From Thermatribacter sp964570785 (lineage in GTDB: Bacteria; Atribacterota; Atribacteria; Atribacterales; Thermatribacteraceae): a stretch of 64,000 bases of DNA. Under the pieces are notes generated by a model. The model worked only from the letters and a program-made list of their open reading frames with translations. It ran no database searches and had not been told where the DNA came from. The position numbers and the translations under genes are program-made. Of the stretch, positions 51,741-61,849 are shown in pieces. Position 1 is the stretch's first letter; each line of letters begins with the position of its first letter. The stretch is from positions 5,516 to 69,515 of the forward strand of contig CAZMZG010000003.1 in the NCBI GenBank assembly GCA_964570785.1. The letters are read 5' to 3'.

Positions 51741-51882
51741 AGGCCCTTGCTTGTTCTGGTGCTTTGAAAAATGGAGAGTGTTGGTGTTTTCTTCTTTAAG
51801 AAATTCCATTTGGTTCTTATTATTTCGATCTTGCATGACATATGCCCGATTTAAGCCTAATCCCTCAAAGGTGGTGTAGTGG

Positions 51883-54800
51883 GTGAGCACAAGATATATT
51901 GAAAGGCAAAGCTTTGCCAAACTTACCTCTTCTTTCCCTTTGCCTGACTTTGTGGAGATTCAGAAAGAATCTTTCCGGTGGTTTTTGCAGAAAGATGTAC
52001 CCCCAGAGCAAAGGAAGAAACAGGGTTTGCATGAGGTTTTTATGGAGGTTTTCCCGGTCCAGGATTTTACTGGTAACTTGGTTCTTGAATACTTGGGTTA
52101 CCGCGTGGAAGAGCCTCCTTATTCAGTTAGAGAGTGCAAGGAGCGGGGTAGGACTTACGCTTCTCCTCTATATGTGAGAATTCGCCTTATTGACCGCAGA
52201 ACTGGTGAAATAAAAGAACAGGATGTTTATATGGGAGATCTTCCCATCATGACGGAGCGGGGGACTTTTGTTGTTAACGGTGCGGAAAGAGTTGTGGTGA
52301 CCCAGTTGATACGTTCCCCAGGAATGTTTTTTTCTAAGGAAATAACCCAAACTGGCAAGGTAGAGTATGGCTTTAAAATCGTTCCCAACCGCGGTGCCTG
52401 GCTGGAATTTGGTGTTGACCCTGGAGACGTGATTTTTGTCAGAATCGATAAACGTAGGAAGATAAATGCAGTAACCCTGGTGCGAGCACTTGGCTTTAGT
52501 GATGATGAAGAAATTCTTGCCCTTTTTGATTACCATCCTTTTATTCGCAGAACCTTGGAAAGGGATAATACCGAGAACACCAGGGAAGCGGTCGTGGATA
52601 TTTTCAGAAGGCTACGACCCAGTGAGCCACCCACCGAGGAAAATACGCGCAACTTTATAAGATATTTGTTTTTTGATCCCCGTCATTACGACCTGGGAAA
52701 AGTGGGAAGATACAAGATTAACAACAAGTTGAAACTCGAAGAGCGGCTGGTGGGAATTGAAGAATTGGCTGTGGCAGAAGATGTGATTCTGGACCTTGAA
52801 GAACGCAGGGTCATTCGAGATTTTAACCTCATTGCCGATGATTCCAATAGTGGGCGTTTTCAGACTGTGGTACGGGTGGGAGACCGTGTAGATCGAGAAC
52901 TTGCCTGGAAACTGGAAGAACTAAATTTTGAATTCCCTATAGAGTATGTAAAAATCCTCAATGAGGAAGGCTTACCGGTTAAGGTTTATATAGAGAAAGA
53001 CTTTACTGAGGAGGCGCTTTCTGAGGAACTTGAAGGAAGAGTACTCAGCAAAGATGTTGTTGATCTGGAAACCGGTGAAGTCTTTTTGAAGGCCGGAGAA
53101 GAGCTTACTATAGAGAGCATTCATTATCTTATGCGGGCTGGGGTGGAGAAGGTTGTAGTGAAGAAAGGTAGGACACTTACTCCCCAGGATGTTGTGGGTG
53201 GTTTGAGATATCTTCTGAACCTTATAGACGGCATAGGATATGACGATGATATCGACCACTTGGGTAACAGACGAGCCCGCCCGGTGGGAGAGCTTTTACA
53301 GAATCAGTTCCGCACTGGTTTGCTAAGAGTCGAAAAAGTTATTCGAGAAAGAATGACTATCCAGAATGATTCTGAATCAATTACTCCTCAGAGCCTAATT
53401 AACATTCGCCCTGTAGTTGCTGCTATTCGTGAGTTCTTTGGTAGCAACCCCTTGTCGCAGTTTATGGATCAGGTGAACCCTCTTTCCGAGTTGACTCATA
53501 AAAGAAGGTTGAGCGCACTTGGTCCAGGGGGTTTACAGCGTGATCGTGCAGGCTTTGAGGTCAGAGATGTTCATTATACTCATTATGGGAGAATGTGCCC
53601 TATCGAGACCCCCGAAGGGCCTAACATTGGTTTAATTTCCTCTCTTTGTGTTTACGCAAGGGTGAATGAGTTTGGATTTTTGGAGACCCCTTATCGGCGT
53701 GTTGTCAATGGTAAAGTTACCGATGAGGTGGTGTATCTCTCTGCTGACGAAGAGGACAGGTATCATATTGCTCCCTGCGATGTGGAGGTTGATGCTGAGG
53801 GTCGAATTGTTAAGGAGAAGGCCGTAGTTCGTTTTAGAGGCAAGATTGTAGAAGTTTCTCGCGAGAAAGTTGAATTTATGGATGTTTCGCCACAGCAGAT
53901 TATCAGTGCTTCGGCTTCCTTGATTCCTTTTCTGGAACACAACGACGCGAACCGAGCTTTGATGGGCACTAACATGCAACGTCAGGCAGTTCCCCTTCTT
54001 AGGACCCAGCCTCCTTATGTGGGCACTGGTATAGAATACAAAGTTGCCCAGGATTCGGGAGCTACAGTTGTGGCTCGCAATAGTGGTGTTGTCAGGAAGG
54101 TGGATGCTTCAAAGATAGAAGTAGAAACTGATTCGGGTTTGATGGACATTTACTGGTTGGATAAGTTTCAACGTTCCAATCAGAGTACCTGCATCAATCA
54201 TAAACCTTTGGTTCGAGTCGGCGATCGGGTGGAGGTAGGTCAGATAATTGCTGATGGCCCATGCACCTCTATGGGTGAAATTGCTCTGGGTAGAAATGTT
54301 CTGGTAGCTTTTATGCCTTGGGAAGGGGAGAACTTTGAAGACGCTATATTAATTAGCGAACGCCTGGTTAAGGAAGATATTTTTACTTCCGTTCACATTG
54401 AAGAATATGAAGTGGAGGCGCGTGATACCAAGCTGGGTCCCGAAGAAATCACCAGAGATATACCTAACTTGGGAGAAGAAGCGTTGAGAGACCTTGATGA
54501 AGAGGGAATCATAAGAATTGGGGCCAATGTAAAGCCAGGTGATATCCTGGTTGGCAAAGTTACTCCAAAAGGAGAGACGGAGCTAACCCCGGAGGAGCGT
54601 TTGCTGCGGGCTATTTTTGGCGAGAAAGCCCGTGAGGTTCGTGACACTTCTTTGCGAGTTCCCCACGGAGAATATGGCAAGGTAATAGATGTTAAGGTGT
54701 TTTCTCGTGAAGCGGGGGACGAATTAGCTCCGGGAGTCAACAAGCTGGTTAAGGTTTATGTTGCCCAGAAGAGAAAGATTACCGTGGGAGACAAGATGGC

Positions 54801-55611
54801 TGGAAGGCATGGCAATAAGGGAGTTATTGCTCGTATTCTTCCTGAAGAGGACATGCCCTTTTTGCCGGATGGAACACCGGTGGATATAGTATTAAATCCT
54901 CTTGGCGTTCCTTCACGAATGAATATTGGTCAAATTTTAGAAACTCATCTGGGATGGGTTGCTAACAGAGAAAGGAAATTTGTTGCCAGTCCTCCTTTTG
55001 ATGGAGCCAAGGAATGGGAAATTTTAGAAGCTTTGAGTCGAAGCAAAGCCATGACGAACACACCCCAGGAACACTTATTTGATACCAGAGTTTCTCCTGA
55101 TTTGGAAATTCTACCTTATGGTAAAATCACTCTTTTTGATGGTAGAACTGGAGAACCCTTCGATAACGAGGTCACGGTTGGATATATATATATGATGAAG
55201 CTTGCCCATTTGGTTGAAACCAAAATCCACGCTCGCTCCACGGGTCCCTATTCTCTGGTTACTCAGCAACCACTGGGTGGAAAAGCGCAGTTTGGGGGAC
55301 AACGCTTTGGAGAGATGGAGGTCTGGGCTCTTGAGGGTTATGGAGCTGCTTATACCCTTCAGGAGATGCTTACCGTTAAGTCTGATGATATTATGGGAAG
55401 GGTCAAAGCTTATGAGGCTATTGTGAAAGGGCAGAATGTCCTTAAGCCTTCGGTGCCTGAATCGTTTAAGGTTTTGGTCAAGGAATTACAAAGTCTGGCT
55501 CTGGATGTAAGGGTTTATGATTCTAGGAAAAGAGAAATCTCTCTTGAAGAAATGGAAAATTCTGATGAAGATACTCCCACCCTGGGAGCAAATCTAAGGA
55601 GTAAAAAGTGA
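51883..55611 (+). CDS. rpoB: DNA-directed RNA polymerase subunit beta
   Basis: 1242 residues. The rifampicin-pocket segment FMDQVNPLSE (527-536) with D529, H539 and S544 keeps the residues usually linked to sensitivity; V531 replaces a common Asn. The GENFEDAI, GDKMAGRHGNKG and GGKAQFGGQRFGEME blocks of the active centre are intact. Residues 384-431 contain a DLETGEVFLKAGEEL module related to that seen repeatedly in RpoC. GTG start after AAAGGTGG. The usual rplKAJL genes are not upstream; a metallophosphoesterase gene is. Confidence 0.97.
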   Translation: MSTRYIERQSFAKLTSSFPLPDFVEIQKESFRWFLQKDVPPEQRKKQGLHEVFMEVFPVQDFTGNLVLEYLGYRVEEPPYSVRECKERGRTYASPLYVRIRLIDRRTGEIKEQDVYMGDLPIMTERGTFVVNGAERVVVTQLIRSPGMFFSKEITQTGKVEYGFKIVPNRGAWLEFGVDPGDVIFVRIDKRRKINAVTLVRALGFSDDEEILALFDYHPFIRRTLERDNTENTREAVVDIFRRLRPSEPPTEENTRNFIRYLFFDPRHYDLGKVGRYKINNKLKLEERLVGIEELAVAEDVILDLEERRVIRDFNLIADDSNSGRFQTVVRVGDRVDRELAWKLEELNFEFPIEYVKILNEEGLPVKVYIEKDFTEEALSEELEGRVLSKDVVDLETGEVFLKAGEELTIESIHYLMRAGVEKVVVKKGRTLTPQDVVGGLRYLLNLIDGIGYDDDIDHLGNRRARPVGELLQNQFRTGLLRVEKVIRERMTIQNDSESITPQSLINIRPVVAAIREFFGSNPLSQFMDQVNPLSELTHKRRLSALGPGGLQRDRAGFEVRDVHYTHYGRMCPIETPEGPNIGLISSLCVYARVNEFGFLETPYRRVVNGKVTDEVVYLSADEEDRYHIAPCDVEVDAEGRIVKEKAVVRFRGKIVEVSREKVEFMDVSPQQIISASASLIPFLEHNDANRALMGTNMQRQAVPLLRTQPPYVGTGIEYKVAQDSGATVVARNSGVVRKVDASKIEVETDSGLMDIYWLDKFQRSNQSTCINHKPLVRVGDRVEVGQIIADGPCTSMGEIALGRNVLVAFMPWEGENFEDAILISERLVKEDIFTSVHIEEYEVEARDTKLGPEEITRDIPNLGEEALRDLDEEGIIRIGANVKPGDILVGKVTPKGETELTPEERLLRAIFGEKAREVRDTSLRVPHGEYGKVIDVKVFSREAGDELAPGVNKLVKVYVAQKRKITVGDKMAGRHGNKGVIARILPEEDMPFLPDGTPVDIVLNPLGVPSRMNIGQILETHLGWVANRERKFVASPPFDGAKEWEILEALSRSKAMTNTPQEHLFDTRVSPDLEILPYGKITLFDGRTGEPFDNEVTVGYIYMMKLAHLVETKIHARSTGPYSLVTQQPLGGKAQFGGQRFGEMEVWALEGYGAAYTLQEMLTVKSDDIMGRVKAYEAIVKGQNVLKPSVPESFKVLVKELQSLALDVRVYDSRKREISLEEMENSDEDTPTLGANLRSKK

Positions 55612-55629
55612 GCAAAGGAGGAGGCTTTC

Positions 55630-58600
55630 TTGATAGACGTTAATGACCTGGGTGCGGTGAAAATTGCTCTGGCCTCTCCAGAGCAGATCCGTAAGTGGTC
55701 TCATGGAGAGGTTAAAAAACCGGAGACCATAAACTACCGAACTCTTAAACCGGAAAAGGACGGTCTTTTCTGTGAGAAGATTTTTGGACCTACCAAGGAC
55801 TGGGAATGTTATTGCGGTAAATACAAAAGGATTCGCAACAAAGGTGTAGTTTGTGATCGTTGTGGGGTTGAAATTACTCGTTCGGTGGTGCGAAGAGAAC
55901 GTTTGGGACACATTGAACTGGCTGCACCAGTTTCACACATTTGGTATTTTAAGAGCATTCCCAGTAAAATGGCTCTACTTCTGGGTATTTTGCCTAAAAA
56001 CCTGGAGAAAGTTCTCTACTTCGCCTCGGGTAGAAAAACCGAAGATTGTTACAAAATTATTAATCCTGGCTCTACCGACTTGAAGGAAGAACAGATTATT
56101 CGCAAAACCGAATATGATATTTACCGCAAGTATGACTTTGATTTTGTTGCTGAGCCTGCTTATAGAATCACCGAGGTCCATGAACTGCCTTTTTCGGTAG
56201 GCGATCGTCTCAACCTCAAGGAGTATACCCGCTACCGCTCCAAGTATAAAAACAGTTTCTCAGTAGAGGAAGTAGATGGAGAGCATTTTGAAGTAGTTGA
56301 TGTGAGGGTCTTTCCTTACCAAAGAGATGAGGTTCTATCTGAATCCGAGGTGCAGAAACTCAGGGAAACTTTTGGCAACCTTTTTGAAGAAACACCACTT
56401 ACTGATACGGTTGAGGAACCCTGTTACATCATCATCGACCCGGGCAAAACAGGTCTCAAAAAGGCTCAGATGATTCTTGAAACTGAGGCCAAGTTGCTTT
56501 CCAGGTATGATCCTGACTTTAAAGCGGGAGTGGGAGCCGAGGCGGTACGAGAAATTCTAAAGGGCATAGATGTTCATCAATTGGCAAGAGAGTTACGCAA
56601 AGAACTTAAGGAAGCCTCGGGTCAAAAAGCCAAAAAAATTATCAAGAGACTGGAAGTTGTTGAAGCTTTTTGCAAATCAGGAAGCAAGCCCGAATGGATG
56701 ATTCTTGAGGTTATACCCGTTCTTCCGCCGGATCTCCGACCCATGGTGCAACTTGACGGTGGTCGCTTTGCTACTTCGGACCTTAATGACCTTTATCGCC
56801 GGGTGATTAACCGCAACAATCGTTTAAAGAGGTTGTTACAGTTGGGGGCTCCGGAAATCATTATTAAAAATGAAAAAAGGATGCTCCAGGAAGCAGTTGA
56901 TGCACTCTTTGACAATGGACGCAGAGGGAGAGCGGTTTTGGGTACTGGAAATCGGCCACTTAAGTCTTTAAGTGATATGCTTAGAGGCAAAAAGGGTCGC
57001 TTCCGTCAAAACCTTCTGGGTAAGCGAGTGGACTATTCTGGGCGCTCGGTAATTGTTTCCGGGCCACGCTTGCGATTTGACCAGTGTGGTTTGCCCAAGA
57101 AGATGGCTCTGGAGCTTTTCAAGCCTTTTGTGATGAAAAAACTGGTGGATAAGGGTTATGCTCATAATATAAAAAGCGCCAAGCGCATGGTCGACAAAGC
57201 CAGGGATGAAGTGTGGGAAGCGCTGGAAGAGGTTATTACAGAACATCCAGTGTTGCTTAACCGAGCTCCTACCTTACATCGCTTAAGTATTCAGGCCTTC
57301 CAGCCGGTTTTAGTGGAGGGTAACGCTATTCAGTTGCATCCCTTGGTTTGCCCTCCCTTTAATGCAGACTTTGACGGTGATCAGATGGCAGTCCATGTTC
57401 CTCTTTCTCTTGAGGCTCAGGCTGAGGCTCAGATAATCATGCTTTCTTCGCATAATATCCTTTCTCCCGCCAATGGTAATCCGGTGGCAGTGCCTGGGCA
57501 GGATATGGTGCTTGGTTGTTACTACATGACTTTGCTGAGTTCGAAAAACGGTGAAAAGAATAAAGCCTTCTTAACCATTGATGATGCCTTGCTTGCCTAC
57601 GACTTTGGGAAGGTAGACCTTCATGAGCCTGTCAAGATCAGGGAGGTTGCTCAGAAGTACCCGGAGGTAGAATTCACCACTGTAGGCAGGGTTATTTTTA
57701 ACCAGTTGTTGCCCGAAGGAATGCCTTATTATAATGAGCCAATAACCAAAAAGAAGCTGCTGGAAATAATTAGCCTTTGTTATCGGAAATTTGGTAATCA
57801 GGTTACAGTAGAAATGTTAGACCGCATTAAAGAAACAGGTTTCCACTATGCAACTCGCTCTGGTTCAACTATTGGAGTATTGGATCTTGAAGTACCTTCC
57901 CAGAAAGCTGAGATAATTGAAGAAGCAACGAGAAAGGTAGAAGAAATTAACGAGCACTATAGCGAAGGACTGATTACTTCGGAGGAAAGAGAACAAAAAG
58001 TTATAGATGTCTGGACTGAGGCTTCAAACAAAATAGCTGATGCCATACTTCGCAACCTGGATGATTTCAATCCTGTTAATATGATGGCCACTTCAGGAGC
58101 CAGGGGAAGTATCCGCCAGGTTAGTCAACTTGCAGGAATGCGAGGGCTTATGGCAGATCCTTCCGGCAGAATCATTGATTATCCCATAAAGGCTAACTTC
58201 CGGGAGGGTTTGAGCGTTCTTGAGTACTTTATTTCCACCCACGGTGCAAGAAAAGGACTTGCCGACACTGCCTTAAGAACTGCAAAATCCGGCTATCTGA
58301 CTCGTCGCTTGGTTGATGTAGCTCAGGATGTCATTGTTAGAGAGTACGACTGTGGTGTGGATGATGGTATTTTGGTTACTGATTTACTGGATGAAAACAA
58401 GAATGTTGTTGAGTCCTTTGAGGAACGCGTTCTGGGGAGAACAGCGTTGCGAGATATTCGGGATCCCGAAACTGGAGAAGTCATTGTTAAGGCTGGAGAA
58501 GAAATAGATGAAGACGCTATTACCAAAATGAAAGATAAAGGCATCAGGGAAGCCTGGGTACGTTCGGTTCTTACCTGCAAGACTCGCTATGGAGTTTGCG

Positions 58601-60600
58601 CTAAATGCTATGGTCGTAATCTGGCCACTGGTAAACTGGTAGACCTTGGAGAGGCAGTGGGTATAGTTGCGGCCCAATCGATTGGAGAGCCAGGAACTCA
58701 GCTTACCATGCGTACCTTTCATACCGGTGGTGTGCGAATAGCTGGAGAAGATATTACTCAGGGCTTGCCAAGAGTAGAACAGCTTTTCGAGGTTCGCAAA
58801 CCCAAAAAGGCAGCAGTGCTTTCTGATGTGGATGGAGTGGTTGAAAAGATTGAAATCGTGGGCAATAGAAAGAAGATATATGTTAGACCACTTGAGGATG
58901 AAGAAGACCAAACCGTTAGGAGTTACCTGGTGCCTCACGATGTAAGAGTGTGCGTTACTGAGGGTGATAAAGTGAAAGCTGGAGATCGACTCACTTTTGG
59001 ACCCATTAACCCCCGAGATATTCTCAGAATAAAAGGTATTCGCGAGGTACAGAGGTATCTGGTGGAGGAAATCCAGTCGGTTTATCTTTCCCAGGGAGTT
59101 AGTATTAATGACAAGCATATCGAAGTTATAGTGCGCCAGGTAGCTCGCCTCAATAAGGTCAAAGTTGAGGACGCAGGTGATACTGAGCTTCTTTCTGGAG
59201 AGCTAGTGCATATAGAGGATTTTGAAAGGGAGAACAAACGCATTCGGGAGGAGAACCGCTTGCTCCTTGAAGAAGCTGAGCAGCTTTTTGAGGGTTTAAC
59301 TTTGCGCGAAGACGTGTTTGACTTATCCGATGAGCTTGTGGTGAGAAGAGATCAAGAGCTTGGTGGAGAAGGGTTTGAGAAGATACTTTCCGTAGAATGT
59401 AAGCCCTTCTTGGTTGAGACCAAAGATGGGACTTTAGCAAAAGTTATCAGGGGTTACCGTAGTCTCAGGGCGGAGCTGAAAGGCAAGGTGTGTTTCGAGG
59501 AAATCAAGGATCGAGAAGGCAAGGTTGTAGTTAAAGCTGGTGGAGAAATAAATGAAGCTATAATTGATAAAATTGCTGAAATGGGTCCTGTTTTCCTGAA
59601 AATAAGGGAAAAGGAAATATGGAAACGCTTGTGTGGTACAATTCTTGCTGAAGATGTGAGGGATCCTAAGTCCGGAGAAGTGCTTATTCCTGCTGATACC
59701 AAACTGGAGGATCACCATCTTGACTTGCTACAAGATCACGAAATTGAAAAAATATCGGTGTGGAAGAATGTCCGCTTCTTCCCCATTAAAGATAATTTGG
59801 TCCGAATTGTGCGCGACGAGATCCTTGGTCAGGAAGTGGCTCAGGATATAGTGAGCCCCAGAACTGGGGAATTAATCGTTCAAGCTGGACAAACTATAAG
59901 CCGTAGTATTGCGCGCAGGTTAGTTACCGAAGGAGTGAAGGAGATACCTCTGGTTGATGGTAAATTCTTCTCCATCGAAGGAAGACTCAGTGAGTTACTT
60001 GAAAAAGAAGTGGCTGGGAAAGTGGCAGCCCAGGACATAGTAATGGGTACTAACGGTGAAGTTTTGGTTAAAGCGGGACAGGTTATAGATAGAGAAGCGG
60101 CACTTCGTATTGCCGAAGATAATGTGGAAGTCATTTTCCTTCGAGAAGCAGAAGGTGAGAAGGAAGCTCGGGTGCTTATTCAGGAATTTATATATCTTCC
60201 TTCTTTGAAACAGGTTGCTACCGGAGGCCCTGTGGTTTTGGGTATAACTAAGGCTTCGTTGGCTGTGGAAAGTTTTTTGTCGGCAGCTTCCTTCCAGCAA
60301 ACTACTCATGTTCTTGCCGATTCTGCCATAAAAGGCAAGGTGGACGAGCTGGTTGGTTTAAAGGAGAATGTCATTATTGGCAAAATCGTTCCAGCAGGGA
60401 CCGGTTTTGAAAAGTACCGGAAGTTGAGACTTTCCACAGAGGACGTTTCCAGGGGACAATCTACCTCATCGGAGATGCAAGAGTTCATTGACTGGAAAGA
60501 GCTCATGGGTGCAGAAGAAAGGGTTGCCGAAGAGATGGACGAGGATGGCTCTGTGGAAGAGGGAATTTTTGATGTCGACGAAGGGGATGACTTTGAATAA
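55630..60600 (+). CDS. rpoC: DNA-directed RNA polymerase subunit beta' with large C-terminal repeat insertion
   Basis: 1656 residues, longer than most beta' chains. TTG start with AAAGGAGGAGG upstream. Zinc motif C60/C62/C75/C78; catalytic NADFDGDQM at 578-586; the second Zn site around LTCKTRYGVCAKCYG. From about 1200 to 1530 an extra region separates GDTELLSGELV from PVVLGITKASL, which are close together in typical bacterial RpoC. It contains four degenerate copies (about 1285, 1335, 1399, 1461) of the D-x-x-x-x-GEV-x-V-x-AG module whose canonical copy is at 935-981. The frame is open throughout, so this is not an assembly break. Confidence 0.97.
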   Translation: MIDVNDLGAVKIALASPEQIRKWSHGEVKKPETINYRTLKPEKDGLFCEKIFGPTKDWECYCGKYKRIRNKGVVCDRCGVEITRSVVRRERLGHIELAAPVSHIWYFKSIPSKMALLLGILPKNLEKVLYFASGRKTEDCYKIINPGSTDLKEEQIIRKTEYDIYRKYDFDFVAEPAYRITEVHELPFSVGDRLNLKEYTRYRSKYKNSFSVEEVDGEHFEVVDVRVFPYQRDEVLSESEVQKLRETFGNLFEETPLTDTVEEPCYIIIDPGKTGLKKAQMILETEAKLLSRYDPDFKAGVGAEAVREILKGIDVHQLARELRKELKEASGQKAKKIIKRLEVVEAFCKSGSKPEWMILEVIPVLPPDLRPMVQLDGGRFATSDLNDLYRRVINRNNRLKRLLQLGAPEIIIKNEKRMLQEAVDALFDNGRRGRAVLGTGNRPLKSLSDMLRGKKGRFRQNLLGKRVDYSGRSVIVSGPRLRFDQCGLPKKMALELFKPFVMKKLVDKGYAHNIKSAKRMVDKARDEVWEALEEVITEHPVLLNRAPTLHRLSIQAFQPVLVEGNAIQLHPLVCPPFNADFDGDQMAVHVPLSLEAQAEAQIIMLSSHNILSPANGNPVAVPGQDMVLGCYYMTLLSSKNGEKNKAFLTIDDALLAYDFGKVDLHEPVKIREVAQKYPEVEFTTVGRVIFNQLLPEGMPYYNEPITKKKLLEIISLCYRKFGNQVTVEMLDRIKETGFHYATRSGSTIGVLDLEVPSQKAEIIEEATRKVEEINEHYSEGLITSEEREQKVIDVWTEASNKIADAILRNLDDFNPVNMMATSGARGSIRQVSQLAGMRGLMADPSGRIIDYPIKANFREGLSVLEYFISTHGARKGLADTALRTAKSGYLTRRLVDVAQDVIVREYDCGVDDGILVTDLLDENKNVVESFEERVLGRTALRDIRDPETGEVIVKAGEEIDEDAITKMKDKGIREAWVRSVLTCKTRYGVCAKCYGRNLATGKLVDLGEAVGIVAAQSIGEPGTQLTMRTFHTGGVRIAGEDITQGLPRVEQLFEVRKPKKAAVLSDVDGVVEKIEIVGNRKKIYVRPLEDEEDQTVRSYLVPHDVRVCVTEGDKVKAGDRLTFGPINPRDILRIKGIREVQRYLVEEIQSVYLSQGVSINDKHIEVIVRQVARLNKVKVEDAGDTELLSGELVHIEDFERENKRIREENRLLLEEAEQLFEGLTLREDVFDLSDELVVRRDQELGGEGFEKILSVECKPFLVETKDGTLAKVIRGYRSLRAELKGKVCFEEIKDREGKVVVKAGGEINEAIIDKIAEMGPVFLKIREKEIWKRLCGTILAEDVRDPKSGEVLIPADTKLEDHHLDLLQDHEIEKISVWKNVRFFPIKDNLVRIVRDEILGQEVAQDIVSPRTGELIVQAGQTISRSIARRLVTEGVKEIPLVDGKFFSIEGRLSELLEKEVAGKVAAQDIVMGTNGEVLVKAGQVIDREAALRIAEDNVEVIFLREAEGEKEARVLIQEFIYLPSLKQVATGGPVVLGITKASLAVESFLSAASFQQTTHVLADSAIKGKVDELVGLKENVIIGKIVPAGTGFEKYRKLRLSTEDVSRGQSTSSEMQEFIDWKELMGAEERVAEEMDEDGSVEEGIFDVDEGDDFE

Positions 60601-60602
60601 TA

Positions 60603-60631
60603 TTGACAGGCTGAATAAATGTTGTTAAAAT
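60603..60631 (+). promoter_or_regulatory. Predicted internal promoter before the L7Ae-like gene and rpsL
   Basis: TTGACA (60603-60608, perfect), 17-nt spacer, TAAAAT (60626-60631, 5 of 6), beginning just after the rpoC stop. It would add transcription of the small ribosomal genes, fusA and tuf independent of rpoBC, with a leader of about 20 nt. Confidence 0.6.
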
Positions 60632-60658
60632 TGCTCCGTTGCTCTGGAGGAGAGGCAA

Positions 60659-60913
60659 ATGGCTCTGCAAGAACTTTGGGAGTCCAACAGAGTGGTTGGA
60701 ATGAGACAGACTTTGAAGACCCTTCAAAGGGGTAGAGCGTCCAAGGTTTTTGTGGCAAGTGATGTGGATAGTGAAATGTTAGAAAAAATTATATCTTTGG
60801 CAAAAGAGAAGGGTGTGTCTTTGGAGTATGTTGATAGTTCAGCAGAGTTGGGTAAAGCATGTGGTATTGAAGTTGGCGCTTCTTGCGCCGCTATCTTGAA
60901 AAATGAGAGATAA
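60659..60913 (+). CDS. L7Ae-family ribosomal/RNA-binding protein (YbxF-like)
   Basis: 84 residues with the L7Ae/L30e fold: GMRQTLKTLQRGRASKVFVASD at the start, KEKGVSLEYVDSSAELGKACG and the final GASCAAIL strand-helix. It binds kink-turn RNA in the family. The rpoC-L7Ae-rpsL order is the same as in Bacillus (ybxF). GGAGGAGAGG is close to the ATG. Confidence 0.9.
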   Translation: MALQELWESNRVVGMRQTLKTLQRGRASKVFVASDVDSEMLEKIISLAKEKGVSLEYVDSSAELGKACGIEVGASCAAILKNER

Positions 60914-60952
60914 ATATGTAACCAGAAACATTTAAAATAAGGGAGGATGAAG

Positions 60953-61327
60953 ATGCCTACCATAAATCAGTTAATAAGAGAAGGAAGGAAGAAACCAAAA
61001 AAGAAAAGTAGTGCTCCCGCCCTTAAGGGTTCTCCTCAGAAAAGGGGAGTATGCACTCGAGTCTGGACCATTACTCCTAAAAAACCTAACTCAGCATTGC
61101 GTAAAGTTGCCAGAGTTCGATTGACAAATGGTATTGAGGTGACTGCTTATATACCTGGTATAGGCCACAATTTGCAGGAGCATTCTATTGTACTTATTCG
61201 CGGTGGAAGAGTTAAGGACCTTCCTGGAGTGCGCTATCACATTATCAGAGGTGCTCTTGACGCTGCGGGAGTTGAGAATAGAAGACAGGCACGTTCCAAG
61301 TACGGTGCCAAGAGACCTAAATCCTGA
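60953..61327 (+). CDS. rpsL: Ribosomal protein S12
   Basis: 124 residues, normal length. The decoding-centre loop TPKKPNSALRK (K43, K44) is wild type for streptomycin sensitivity. GGGAGG lies 6 nt before the ATG at 60953; ATG 60947 abuts that site and is rejected. First of the str-type set rpsL-rpsG-fusA-tuf. Confidence 0.98.
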   Translation: MPTINQLIREGRKKPKKKSSAPALKGSPQKRGVCTRVWTITPKKPNSALRKVARVRLTNGIEVTAYIPGIGHNLQEHSIVLIRGGRVKDLPGVRYHIIRGALDAAGVENRRQARSKYGAKRPKS

Positions 61328-61344
61328 AAAAGGAGTGAGTGGGT

Positions 61345-61818
61345 TTGCCACGAAAAGGACCTGTTCCGAAGAGAGAAGTACTGCCTGATCCAGTCTATAA
61401 CAGCGTGGATGTGACGCGTCTTATCAATAAGGTAATGAAGGATGGAAAGAAGAGCATAGCCGAAAAAATAGTCTATGGAGCTTTTGAAATTATCAGAGAG
61501 AAAACCAAACGTGACCCTTTGGAAGTCTATTCTCAAGCACTGGAAAATGTTATGCCTCTTGTAGAGGTTCGTCCTCGTAGAGTTGGTGGTGCCAACTATC
61601 AGGTACCTATCGAAGTACGTCCTGAAAGGAGCAAGAGTCTTGGTATTCGCTGGCTGGTAAATGCGAGTAGGGAGCGTGCAGGCAGGAACATGGTTGAGAA
61701 ACTGGCTAATGAAATCATCGACGCAGCTAATGGTACTGGCGGTGCTTGTAAGAAACGAGAAGACACTCATCGTATGGCTGAGGCTAATAAGGCTTTTGCT
61801 CATTACAGATGGTTTTAA
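61345..61818 (+). CDS. rpsG: Ribosomal protein S7
   Basis: 157 residues starting at TTG 61345 (MPRKGPVPKRE), 9 nt after AAGGAG; GTG 61339 is only 3 nt away from it. Family motifs VRPRRVGGANYQVP and the C-terminal HYRWF end are present. It nucleates the 30S head and contacts the E-site tRNA. Confidence 0.98.
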   Translation: MPRKGPVPKREVLPDPVYNSVDVTRLINKVMKDGKKSIAEKIVYGAFEIIREKTKRDPLEVYSQALENVMPLVEVRPRRVGGANYQVPIEVRPERSKSLGIRWLVNASRERAGRNMVEKLANEIIDAANGTGGACKKREDTHRMAEANKAFAHYRWF

Positions 61819-61849
61819 GAAAATTATGTTGGAGCGAGGATGAGAAAAT

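Noticed and set aside
51420..51920. 166-codon reverse frame covering the rpoB promoter
   Set aside because: It overlaps the end of the metallophosphoesterase and start of rpoB and shows no recognisable protein sequence; the consensus forward promoter explains the region.
58384..59118. 244-codon open frame on the reverse strand inside rpoC
   Set aside because: It lies wholly within a well-supported essential gene, has no ribosome site or family features, and its composition is that expected of a shadow frame.
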